Source of the DNA: Endomychus coccineus
Taxonomy: Eukaryota > Arthropoda > Insecta > Coleoptera > Endomychidae
Assembly (NCBI GenBank): GCA_958510875.1
Contig: OY294067.1
Span: forward strand, 149,990,962-150,054,961
Reading direction: 5' to 3'
DNA: 64,000 bases
Shown: piece after piece, positions 48,505 through 60,167 of the stretch
Layout: every line of letters begins with the position of its first letter
Position numbering within the stretch: position 1 is the stretch's first letter
Notes under the pieces: generated by a model
The model's database searches: none
The model's input: only the letters and a program-made list of their open reading frames with translations
What the model was told of the DNA's origin: nothing
Program-made: the position numbers and the translations under genes

Positions 48505-48776
48505 CACACTGACACATATGCTCATTATTCTAGCCTTCACGTACGTTTGGGTCTCAGTATCATCATCAGAAGATGCTTGTCATTTTTTGTACAATCTCAA
48601 CATTAAAAAAAAAATTCTCCAATTTCACGGTAATTTGAATAACAGTTATCGGAGAAGTCTAGAGATATTTGGAGAATAGCATACAAATAAGATGTCTTCT
48701 GATGATGGTCATGAGGCCGAAACTTACGTAAGGACGAAAATAATAAGTATGTGTTAATGTGACTTATCTCATGAGA
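48505..48776. mobile_element. Short inverted pair of Penelope-like ends with hammerhead-like cores
   Basis: The outer ends AGGTCACACTGACACATAT and ATATGTGTTAATGTGACTT-type sequences are inverted copies of each other. Each leads inward to CTTCTGATGATG. The right half has CTGATGA at 48699-48705, a 4-bp stem, GAAA at 48719-48722, then CTTACGTAAG. The left half has the same core, with CAAA in place of GAAA. This looks like two Penelope-type termini joined head-to-head around about 110 bp of unique DNA. Confidence 0.55.
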
Positions 48777-48785
48777 ATTTATATA

Positions 48786-49982
48786 CAGGATCTCCCAGGT
48801 TTTAGTAGCAGAACTTCAACAGTCGATAGAAAGTTCGATTTTGAGAAAAAAGTTCCTATAAACATATATGCACAGACGCCTAATTTTTGAGGTTGGTAGT
48901 TGAACTTTATAGAAAATTTCTCAATTTTGCTAGTATCTCCGAAGATAATTAAGATGTCTGAATGAAATTTGGTGTCATGGATGCATAGAAAAGTCACCAT
49001 ATTTGCACATAATTCAAGACCGGTATTGCTCCCAGTGGCCTAGATATAGGTATTCAATAACAATAAATTGACCCCAAAAGTGTTATCACCTTGTCAAGAC
49101 AAATAAGGTCTTCTGACATTCCTTTGTACCTGGCACCATTTCACTGCTAATTTAGTTTTTGTGATTAGCTACCACGACCATGAAAATCGGTGAAATAGAG
49201 GAACCTTAAATTAAAGAGCGTCGTTGAGTGACAATAATAAAATAAGCTGTCATTTCTAATCTGTACATTACAAAGAGAGGCCGAATAACAAATTTTTATT
49301 TCCAAAAATGTTCAAGCCAGATAACTACAATGTACTTTGATTAATAGTAAGTTCACCTACAAGAGTTAACACGACACCATTTGCTAAATTTTGTGTGTTA
49401 ATTTTTAAGAAATTGATCGAAATGATTCCCATTTTCTCGTATACATGGTTCATTCACAACGTCGTATAATAGATATTCTAACTTCAACGAAAACCTTTTT
49501 CCAATTTTCATCAGATTTTCATGGAGGTGGTATTAATCACAAAAATCAAATTTATCGTGAAACGGTGCCAGGTACAAAGAAATAGCAAGAGACCTTATTT
49601 GTTTAGAGTTAAATACTGCAATTTGTTACTAAAAAGTAACCTATACAGGATGATAACACTTTTCGGGCCAATTTATTGTTATTAAATACCTATATCTACG
49701 CCACTGGAAATATTAATGGTCTGAAATTATGTGCAAAAGTGGTAACCTTTCTACACATCTTTGGTACTGAATTTCATTTAGATAAAGATATCACAATGAA
49801 ATGATAATCAAGAGATTATCTTCGGAGATACAAATAAAATTAAGACATATTTTATAAAATATCTGTACCCTGTATCTCGAAAATTGAGCGTCTGTGCATA
49901 TAAGTTGATAGGAACTATTTTTCTCAAAATCAAATTTTCTATCAACTGTTGAAGTTCTGCTACTAAGACCTGGTACACCCTG
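48786..49982. mobile_element. Fold-back DNA element FB1, copy 2
   Basis: Same family as 17423-18645: ends CAGGATCTCCCAGG and CCTGGTACACCCTG, flanked by TA on both sides (48784-48785 and 49983-49984). The arms share GTAGCAGAACTTCAACAG, ATCTCCGAAGATAAT and CCTATATCTACGCC. The spacer (about 49220-49480) is also shared but lies in the opposite orientation to copy 1. It split an older repeat, whose halves continue on either side, which dates it as the younger insertion. Confidence 0.87.
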
Positions 49983-49984
49983 TA

Positions 49985-50691
49985 TAACTATCAGTTCTTA
50001 GAAAATTAATGAATAAAAACCATAATTTGTTAATAACAAATAAAAGGTCGTAAGTGATCTTAAGAAATGTGTATTATAAATATGTTTGATTTGGATCTAG
50101 ATTTCTCATTTACGACTCACCGTTCCTTGATAATAGCAAGTATTGGAAACATTTTGCAATAAGTTACTGTTTAAAAATTGAAGCTCGCAGATTTGGAAAA
50201 AATTATTTAGTTTTGAAATCGGCGCATTTATTTACATTATAATCCACCATAAACTAGTTGCTGTCCTGCAAAAACTTCTTCCAAAGTTACCCTGAATGAC
50301 CTATACTCATTTGTAGGAAGGAATTACCTTCAACAACGGCTACAAGCTGGTGCGGTGTCTAATTAAATTCAAAGTCATCAAGACAAACAGAAAAAAAAAC
50401 ATTAAATTCCAGGGTTGGTAGTCGAAATTTGAAGAATGTGAGGGTGCAGTTTATGAACCAGGAGACAGAGTCTTCTCCTTTTATAACATAAAAAGAGAAT
50501 GCAAAGAAAGTTGATAATCTAAATAACTTTGATCCTATTTTATGAAGCTCGATCAAACTTTATCGACTTATGGTACTCGTATTGATGTTGTTCAGTTCAA
50601 TTTTACAATAATGCAAAACTTGCAATTATTGAGATCAGCCAAATTGTGAAACTCTTAACCTGGTGAGGTTTTTTCAGAAGACTAAACCCAG
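49985..50691. repeat. Mosaic repeat region, right part
   Basis: A diverged direct copy of 46600-47300 (shared GTAAGTGATCTTAAGAAATG-like, GACTCACCGTTCC, TATAATCCACCATAA, ATTCCAGGG.TGGT.GTCGAAAT). It ends in the same retroelement tail phrase, here with two more stops. Identity with the 46.6-kb copy stops at CCCAGAACT. Confidence 0.65.
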
Positions 50692-50970
50692 AACTTTGAG
50701 ACTGTTGATGCTGAATCTAATTATGTAAAAAAAGAATTCGATATCAACGATATTACATTCATTAAGCTGACTGATACCGAAGACACATGTTCCTTTAAAA
50801 TGGGCGAAAGTGAAGATATTCTTCAATCTCTACTGGTACCAGAGGGCTGTTCTCGAGGAGTAGTTGTACGTGAGTTTATAAGCTTCAGGAAACGACGTCC
50901 ACGATTGAGACGAATTTTCAACTTTCCAAATAACAAAAATGCAACCTTGCGTTGTGAGTTTATCAAATAA
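50692..50970 (+). CDS. Candidate internal exon or coding fragment, unknown protein
   Basis: An open frame of 92 codons lies outside any repeat I can define. It has an acidic first half (FETVDAESNYVKKEFDIND, FIKLTDTEDTCSFKMGESED) and a basic second half (CSRGVVVREFISFRKRRPRL). A strong donor (CGTT|GTGAGT) sits at 50953/50954, just before the stop. Residue composition looks protein-like compared with neighbouring frames. The acceptor is uncertain: CCCAG at 50687-50691 is possible, but its phase does not fit the 45.6-kb candidate exon, while a weak AAAAAAAG at about 50725-50732 would. No family recognised. Confidence 0.35.
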   Translation, partial: NFETVDAESNYVKKEFDINDITFIKLTDTEDTCSFKMGESEDILQSLLVPEGCSRGVVVREFISFRKRRPRLRRIFNFPNNKNATLRCEFIK

Positions 50971-52149
50971 TCAACTTTTTTTCTATCAAAATGTCCTAGG
51001 CTTACCCAACTAACTTCTATGATTAGGTAATTAGTTTCACTTATCCACTAATAATACTATGTGAAACGAGTTTGACAAATAATTTTCTACACTTGAACTT
51101 TTTGATGATATGTACAACTGTATACCGTAAAGATCATAACAGTATCACATTGTCACTAGAACTAGTGAACTAAACAACGTGGAGGTGATGTGTCTATCGC
51201 AGTTATAAAAATCATCAATATCTAAAGAACTAATTGTCTTAGGAAACAACAAAGTGTTAAAATACAACTTCAGAAGTCTCACTTAATATTATCCGTAACT
51301 CACTTTCCGCTAAATTCTGAAATCGAATCCTATTTAGAACATTTATACCTACCCGAATTATCAGTATAGCAGTATTATTATTAAGTAGATAGGGGTATTT
51401 TAAAATAAATGAATGTAGATGACACAGTTTCATGATATTATCTATGGAATCATTGACATTTGGTCCCTAAAATGCTCATTGTGCAAACGAATTACTAAAA
51501 GTATACAAAAACTAATTTTCAAAAGAATATATATATATATATATATAGAAGACTATAATTTGTCCTTTGAGTTAAGGGAAACGGTGTAGACCTATTTGAT
51601 GAACGATAAAAAAATATGTATCCACGAATCTGAAAATAATTTTATAAATGAATCAAAAGAATTTTGCAATTAAGAAAAAACTAACAAAGCCTATATGAGT
51701 TGTATGTATTTCGACAATATATTATAAAACCCTTCTTCCTTTCAGAATATATACTGTGAAAAGAAATTGAACAATCTCCCTATAAAAGCTACTCGCTTTG
51801 ATTCCTCTTAATAATTTATCCTCAGTTCACATTTCTTATACTGATATAATTAATACCATTTCTCATCCCAAGCTTGATTCCTGATGGAATACCAGACTAT
51901 TTTGAAAGAGACTATGATCACAATTTAGCTCATCCTTTCTTCTTAATTTATAATAAGTATCTAAGTGAGGGTGAATTCCCCATAAGCTTTCAGAGTAATT
52001 CCTGTACATAAGTCGGAAATAGAATCACATGTTCATAGATACCGACCAATATGAATTAATTAATTTTGCTGAAATCAAAAGCGCATCAGTCGTTGAGGAG
52101 AATATGAGGTGAACTGTGTGTACATATATTGAAGACCCAGCACGCAGGT
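50971..52149. other. No gene recognised
   Basis: AT-rich spacer with a short (TA)9 tract at 51529-51546 and no coding signal. Confidence 0.55.
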
Positions 52150-52432
52150 ATGGAGGTGTCTATATGACCTCCGGTGATGTGGCAACACCTTCGGAGGCAG
52201 CAACGACCACAAGGTGTACGCATATATACAATTTTCGGAGGCCACATGATACACTCTGTGCTGCTCATATATGACCCTTTAAAAATTTGGAAATCATTTC
52301 CCCTCTCAAGAAATCCGAATTGGTTATCATTTCAATACCCCATATATAAATTTTATATCAATGTATCTCAATTAGAAGACCCGGAGGCGAGGTCGCCTCT
52401 TCCATGTACCGGAGGCGACAACATACCGTGCA
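52150..52432. repeat. CGGAGG-motif repeat region
   Basis: Words of the CGGAGGC / GCCTCCG type occur at about 52169 (CTCCGG), 52191, 52232, 52383, 52395 (inverted) and 52411. Several are next to ACAAC or CAACA, as in the 35.4-kb block. The region again abuts a long (TA)n tract. It is probably a diverged relative of the 35392-35735 block. Confidence 0.5.
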
Positions 52433-53460
<1,028 letters not shown>

Positions 53461-53800
53461 CAAGAGACAGTATATAAAATATAAAAGTATATATATATTT
53501 ACTCAATAGTCATTAAGTTAGTAACAATTTGAATAGAATTACAAGTACAATGAGATACAGTTAATTAATTATAATTCATTAATTCTTTAATCACAATATA
53601 TGGTGAAAAATCTTGTCTTCCGGATGGATTCCGCGTCACAATAGCTCGACTTGATGCCGACGTTTCGCCAACCATTACAGGTGGCATCTTCAGGGCAGGC
53701 TTGAGGCTTGAACTGAAACTGGTTCTACTGGTTTCTGTAGCCGTATTTATTGTAGGAAAAATCCTTCACGCTACATAGTTCACTGCCTTTGTTCCGGTGG

Positions 53801-54589
53801 TTAACTTCGTTCCGGCACCTGACCCTGCCGTTGTGCGATCATGTGCGAAGTGGGATTTTCGAGGATGGGTTTCCAAATGTTGGGAAGGTAATATCCTGAG
53901 TCACGGTTCAGATTGTTCGGATGTTTTTGGATTTCTATAGCTTCAAGAATTTTTCGCTGATAGAAGTTTGGGGCTCGGACTAGGATTTTAGTATCTTCAA
54001 AAAGGATTTGATGATTTGTGTTAAACTTGTGTTCCGCAAGTGCAGATCTACTAGTGTCACGAAGTCTTGTACATCGCTCATGTTCTTTCACACGAGTAGC
54101 TACTGTACGACCTGTTTCACCAATGTAGACCTTACCGCAAGAACAGGGAATACTATAAACACCTTCTGAGTGGAGAGGAGGAAGGGGATCTTTAATAGGT
54201 TTGTAAAACTGAGATAATTTTGGAAGTGTGGAAAAACGGGTAGAAATATTATGTTTTTTGAGGATTTTGGAAATTCGATCTGTTATATTTTGAATATATG
54301 GAAGATAGGCCGTGGATAAAGCAGGTGGGAGGGTTTCTGGCTCAGGTCGATTTGGAATTTTAGGTGAAGTGTATTTCTTTATGGCTTTTTGAATGTTGTA
54401 ATGGGAGAAATTATTTGATAATAAGGCAGATGATAGATGTTTCAATTCTGATTTTAAAGATTGAGGCTGAGATAGGTTGACAGCTCTGTGGACCAGGGAG
54501 TTTATGACAGACTGCTTTTGGGCAGGGTGGTGGTGGGAAAGACCATTGGGGTATCTATCGGTATGGGTGGGTTTCCGATACACAGAATG
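53801..54589 (-). pseudogene. PLE-B RT end plus GIY-YIG endonuclease, left arm
   Basis: Minus-strand protein from HSVYRKPTHTDRYPNGL through VNSL-type linker, YLPYIQNITDRISKILKKH and GVYSIPCSCGKVYIGETGRT, VATRVKEHERCTR, LAEHKFNTNH, ILEAIEIQKHPNNLNRD to VPERS-stop. VYRKPTHTDRYL is the conserved end of Penelope RT thumb regions. The GIY-YIG domain keeps its Cys pair, Tyr-Ile-Gly, Arg, His and Glu. Upstream of the palindrome centre the frame only mirrors the other arm (MTALWTREF...), so the 308-codon open frame overstates the protein. RT catalytic motifs are missing. Confidence 0.88.
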
Positions 54590-54593
54590 TCGA

Positions 54594-55403
54594 CAGACTG
54601 ACGGTACTTTAGGACATTCTGTGTATCGGAAACCCACCCATACCGATAGATACCTCAATGGTCTTTCCCACCACCACCCTGCCCAAAAGCAGTCTGTCAT
54701 AAACTCCCTGGTCCACAGAGCTGTCAACCTATCTCAGCCTCAATCTTTAAAATCAGAATTGAAACATCTATCATCTGCCTTATTATCAAATAATTTCTCC
54801 CATTACAACATTCAAAAAGCCATAAAGAAATACACTTCACCTAAAATTCCAAATCGACCTGAGCCAGAAACCCTCCCACCTGCTTTATCCACGGCCTATC
54901 TTCCATATATTCAGAATATAACAGATCGAATTTCCAAAATCCTCAAAAAACATAATATTTCTACCCGTTTTTCCACACTTCCAAAATTATCTCAGTTTTA
55001 CAAACCTATTAAAGATCCCCTTCCTCCTCTCCACTCAGAAGGTGTTTATAGTATTCCCTGTTCTTGCGGTAAGGTCTACATTGGTGAAACAGGTCGTACA
55101 GTAGCTACACGTGTGAAAGAACATGAGCGATGTACAAGACTTTGTGACACTAGTAGATCTGCACTTGCGGAACACAAGTTTAACACAAATCATCAAATCC
55201 TTTTTGAAGATACTAAAATCCTAGTCCGAGCCCCAAACTTCTATCAGCGAAAAATTCTTGAAGCTATAGAAATCCAAAAACATCCGAACAATCTGAACCG
55301 TGACTCAGGATATTACCTTCCCAACATTTGGAAACACATCCTCGAAAATCTCACTTCGCACATGATCGCACAACGGCAGGGTCAGGTGCCGGAACGAAGT
55401 TAA
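54594..55403 (+). pseudogene. PLE-B RT end plus GIY-YIG endonuclease, right arm
   Basis: The plus-strand twin of the left arm has the loop coding a little more of the protein (RQTDGTLG before HSVYRKPTH), so this copy extends slightly further upstream. The domain order is the same and the nuclease open to VPERS-stop at 55403. Differences from the left arm are few (for example DRYL versus DRYP, RLCDTS versus RLRDTS, WKHILENL versus WKPILENP), so the arms are young or kept alike by gene conversion. No start codon of its own and no RT core. Confidence 0.88.
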
Positions 55404-55642
55404 CCACCGGAACAAAGGCAGTGAACTATGTAGCGTGAAGGATTTTTCCTACAATAAATACGGCTACAGAAACCAGTAGAACCAGTTTCAGTTCAAGCCT
55501 CAAGCCTGCCCTGAAGATGCCACCTGTAATGGTTGCCGAAACGTCGGCATCAAGTCGAGCTATTGTGACGCGGAATCCATCCGGAAGACAAGATTATTCA
55601 AGATTAGCTGTCCGCGGAAGTCTACTATCCACAATATATGGT

Positions 55643-56280
55643 TCAATTAGATAGCTAAAACTAGTGATTCAAAATTAATTACAATCGAGAATAAATACTA
55701 ACTTTGTACATGTCGTATTATATAAAGATAGCACAAGATTGATCGTAGATATAAATAGCACCAAAGTGACTTAACACTTGTGTTGTGCTAACTAAGAAAT
55801 GTTGATCTGAAGCTATATCTGTTCATGTAAGGTAAAGGAACAAAAATAGAAGTGTTATATAGTGTGAGTGTAACTGTTAATTTTCTAATATTTCAATAAA
55901 TTTGGAGGAATTTGTGAAAATAAATTTTTTTGCTTCTCTCAGAAAGGTTTTTTGATATTTTATGCGTTTTATGTTTGGGGGTAGGATATTAGAAATTTAA
56001 GGTAGCTTGTAGATTAGAAATCGAGGGCACATATTTTTGTTGAATTTTTGAGTGGGTAGTGATTCTTTACTGGTATTTCTGGTAGTATAAAAAGTGGGAG
56101 TGGTGTTTTGAAATAATTCATTTTCAAATGCATACACACATAAGCTATGGAAGTATAATGTTCGAATCTCAGTAATATCCTCTGTTTATATAAGGTTTGT
56201 ATGGAAATATTTTTTTTCTCCAAAATCATCTTTAGTATATAATTTTGTATTGTATTCAGCTTTTGTAAAGATTTTTTATA
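55643..56280. other. No gene recognised
   Basis: AT-rich spacer. The short minus frame at 56014-56229 may be the tail of the next retroelement, but it has no motif. Confidence 0.5.
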
Positions 56281-56281
56281 C

Positions 56282-57690
56282 GCTGCTCCTCACATCAAAA
56301 TACCATAACGAAAGATGGATTCGGCTAGAGATTTGTAAATCAGAATGAGTAGATTCTTCGTTAAAAACTGCCGTAGTTGATAAAATTTGTATATTAGCTT
56401 CCTCACTTTTTCGTTAGATAATCTATATGATTGTATCATTTCAAATGGTTGTCAATAATAATGCCCAACCAAGTATTCAACTTATTTCATCAATATAATT
56501 CCGTTTTTCATACCCCGAATTCTTATACTGGAAAAGCTGGGTCTATTTGAAGATGTTATAGAGAAGGCAAGATAGTGAATCTTACTGGCATTTAATGAGA
56601 GGCGATATATACTCAGCCATTTATTAATAGTTTTCAGGCTTTGTTGGATAGAGTTTTTAGTTTCAAACCATGTGTTTCCGCTGAAAATTACAACTGTATC
56701 ATCAGCATATGATATTATTCTTTCTTTTATTTTTAAGCAAAGCAGTGAGTTCATATATGCTTGCGATCAATCAGATAACTTCGGAAACGATCCAACACTG
56801 TTCCTCGTATACCAGAGCGCTCCAATACGTTGAGAAGTATTTTATGATCAACAGTGTTAAATACTTCTGCCATGTCCAAGAATCGTGCAATGCACGTGAT
56901 AACGTTGTACATGGCATCTGTGGTGGTTATGCCAGTTCGAAAACCATATTGACAGTCATGTATAATTTTGTCTTCATCGGAAAATTTAACTTACCAAGTC
57001 TTTAAGCATTTTTCAGAGATTTTTGCGAAACAATTTATCATGCTGATATGTCTATAGTTAGTAATTTTTGTTTTGTCGCCAGTTTTATGAATTGGGATAA
57101 TTGTAGAAGATTTGAACTGAGTGGGAACATGTTCCTTTTGAATGATCATATTGAATATGTGTTCAAGAGGTCCTGAACAATCTTGATGAGTCTGTTGAAT
57201 TGTTTCTGTAGTTATTCCTCCTATGCCGGAGGGAGTGTTATTTTTCAATGCAGATATATGTTCTATCAATTCATTTGCTGTTATTGGGTTTAGAAACATG
57301 GAATTGGGATTTATTAAAATATTTTCATCAATTATCAAAGGAGTATCAATGTCTTTGACCATGTTTAAGCCTATATTACTGAAATAATTACTACAATAAT
57401 TTGCCAATAGTTTGTTATCATTAAGTACAGAACCTTCATTGTCAGTAATCTATAATATAGTTTTATTGTTGTTTCTTTCATTAGTGGCTTCTGAAATTAG
57501 TTGATAAGTTTTTCTTGAATTATTTTTGTTAGTTTCAATTTGTTTAAAATAATAATTATTCTTATTTTTATATAGTAGTTCATTTAGGTTATTCCTGTAA
57601 ATTTTGTATTCTTTACTAGTTTGTATGAGAAGTGTTTGTTTAGTTGTTTTTTTAATTTGTCCCTATTTCTTATTGATGTAATTTATCATT
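56282..57690 (-). pseudogene. Decayed APE-type non-LTR reverse transcriptase
   Basis: Minus-strand pieces from right to left: LTRNRNNNKTIL-like linker, ANYCSNYFSNIGLNMVKDI, ALKNNTPSGIGGITTETIQQ and IIPIHKTGDKTKITNYRHISMINCFAKI (57407-56991). Then comes YGFRTGITTTDAMYNV followed by FLDMAEVFNTVDHKIL, in which the motif A Asp (FDT) has become Asn. IISYADDTVVIF with an intact YADD follows (56754-56482), and ILIYKSLAESIFRYGIL near 56300. It resembles the 21-24 kb element in block order but is clearly a different, older copy. Confidence 0.82.
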
Positions 57691-57717
57691 CGGTAATCCA
57701 TATATGAACGAACATAG

Positions 57718-58376
57718 GGGAAGCAACTTTAACAGTTGTGGCCAAGCGATCTTCATTAGCTGTCAAATTTGACTTTGACATTTGTTGCAGAAAGTGGCCG
57801 AAAGTGGCATTTCTAAATCGAATTTGAAACGAATTCATTTGAAAAAAATTTTCCACTGCAATTTCATGTACGTGTGCAAATTTTCAAAAATCAAGGACGA
57901 ATTTTCGATATTTTTATTGAATAAAATCTTTTTCACAAATCCAAAAGTCACTCAACTAGTAAAAAGTAATTTATTTGTATAATACTTACCCGTCACATGT
58001 CAGTTTCATGATAAATATTTTATTCACTTCCGTATTTTTAAAAACTAAATTTAAGCCATAAAAAATGTTGGCACGAGCGGTGGAGAGTTCCAATAATGTT
58101 ATCGTTTTTATAAAAAAAAAGTAGTTATTCTCATAAAGTATACGTGTAAAATATAGGGAAACTGTCAAAAGAAGGCATTGTTTGCATTAGACATTAGTTT
58201 TCGCACCTTCTCTAGAAACATATGTTGTAATTAGCAAATTGTTGGAACAACAGGTTTTTTCATTTATTAAAAATATTAAAAATCGCGACCTCATCCTAGA
58301 CATTTGAAAATTTGCAAAGATCAAATTTGACTAGCAAAGACCGCTTGGCCAAAACTGTAATGTCCTTTTTGCTCTA
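57718..58376. mobile_element. MITE-like element with ~55-bp inverted ends
   Basis: The left end (AACAGTTGTGGCCAAGCGAT, then TAGCTGTCAAATTTGA) and the right end, read inverted (ACAGTTTTGGCCAAGCGGTC, then TAGTCAAATTTGA), match with small gaps. The interior is AT-rich and non-coding. The frame at 57782-57982 has no recognisable motif. A target duplication was not established, so the superfamily is unknown. Confidence 0.55.
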
Positions 58377-60165
58377 ATTTGAACCAAAAACTGTTCCAAC
58401 ATCAAATTTCAACTAAGTCTATTACTTTTAATTCCCATATGTTGCGACTTTAATGGAGACACTGTATATATGAAACTTTCAGATTATAATTTTGTGATCC
58501 AACTGGTCGAGGACCTTACGTGTAGGTAAACGGAATCTACCTGAACACCCACTGCAATAGATTCAGCTAGATATTACGTAATGATAGGGAGATTAGTTAC
58601 CATTGGGTTTGCTTCAACAAAACGGTCTTGACGAAAAGACATTTGGCGAAAATTATGTTTTCAAATCTAGGAATGAAACTCAAATGACTTCGGATTATTT
58701 GATTGATCAGTACAGCCAAGCAAACCCTCACTTCAGTTTCTTGACATTTTGTTACAGAATAAACTCAGTTACCTGACTAGGGAAATGTGTATTGGAAGAC
58801 TCGAAAGACTAACAGCGGTATCTCTTTCGCATTATGAAAAAATATAGAAGCCTTAGATTACACCATAACATCCCTAATACTTCAGTTATTTAATCAGTTG
58901 AAAATATCTTCATTGTTATTACCCAACCAATACACCACTCAACGGGATATAAACCTAGATAAATCATCCTTCCCAAAAAGTAACCTACCCGAATGTTTTC
59001 ATCAACTTTATGCGGTAAGATGTAATGTAAACCGTTCCAAACTTTGGATGATCAGTAAAGTGAACTGACTCGTCATTTAGTCTGAATTATTACAATTAGA
59101 CAAGTGAAGCTTGTGCATTTCTAGCCACTCACGATAAATTAGTTTCTGAAGTAGTAGCAATAATTTAAAGAATAGACTGAAATGTGGATGACTAATGCGA
59201 CAAGGATAACCATAGAGTATTGACGAGCTGCCAGTTCTCAGCGGCCTCGATCAGTTTCATTTGTGAATTGAGTTAGTTCTACTTGTGAAATAATCGTAAT
59301 ATTTTCCTATAATTTAAAATATTTTTTGTAATTGAATATCGGCGTGGCAGTTGTTCATTCATTTATTTGTTTATTTATTCATTCATGTAGTGAAAACATG
59401 CTACCTGGAAAATGATCACATAAATATTATTAACGAGTAATATAATTTATCGATACTCCAACAAACATGATTTGTAATCATAAGTAATATTACTTATAAT
59501 GTTCATTTCACTCCTGAACTCATCTTCACAGTGAATCTGATTTATTAATATTGTAGGGTTTGAGAGAATATCAGTCAAAACGCGATTAGATTATAGTGAT
59601 GTTAACCCAATCCACACCAATTTCTGTATGATCGTGATAACTAAGACTTGGATTTTGAATGTTCAATATTAATGCTGAAAATAGGAAAATTGTGTTCTTT
59701 CTATATTCAATTTCAAATAACTCCCATCACTTCATTGAAGTGCGTGAAATCTGTGAATCTATGTTTTGTATTGCAGAATTTCTCAGTGAGAAATCTATCA
59801 TTCGTCGATAGACATAACTATCATTTCATTCATATTGCACCATATTACTAATGCATCTGCATCATCTTGCTTTGAATTCGCATCTGACCATATTTCGATT
59901 GAATATACATGCCAAAACTTAGAATCATCAATCAAAGAAACTACAAACTACAATGAAAATCAGTAATGAGGACTCGCAGGAAAAACATTATATATATCAT
60001 CATTTATGAAAAGAATTTTTCAGAAAGATTGAGTTATATATTAATACCTTAGGATCTAAATACATTTCATAAGAATTACTTAAGCAAAAAAATTCTTTAG
60101 ATTGAAAAGGATTATACTTTCTAGAAAAAATAATCCACACGATGAATTCTGATAGAATTGGTAAC
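58377..60165. other. No gene recognised
   Basis: AT-rich, with no coding motif or long repeat that I could detect. Confidence 0.55.
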
Positions 60166-60167
60166 AT

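Larger units (their letters stand above)
53605..55642. mobile_element. PLE-B palindrome: two head-to-head 5'-truncated copies
   Basis: Arms of 980 bp (53610-54589 and 54615-55594) are almost perfect inverted copies around a 25-bp loop. A 13-bp direct repeat, CACAATATATGGT, lies outside at 53592-53604 and 55630-55642 and looks like a target-site duplication made by insertion of the whole palindrome. The right side has 35 bp of extra sequence (55595-55629) before it. Each arm encodes the same RT-end plus GIY-YIG protein and ends with a hammerhead-like motif. Confidence 0.9.

Noticed and set aside
53801..54727. A 308-codon protein starting MTALWTREFM on each strand of the palindrome
   Set aside because: The first ~45 codons are the mirror image of the opposite arm read across the centre. 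The real homology begins at HSVYRKPTHTDRY.
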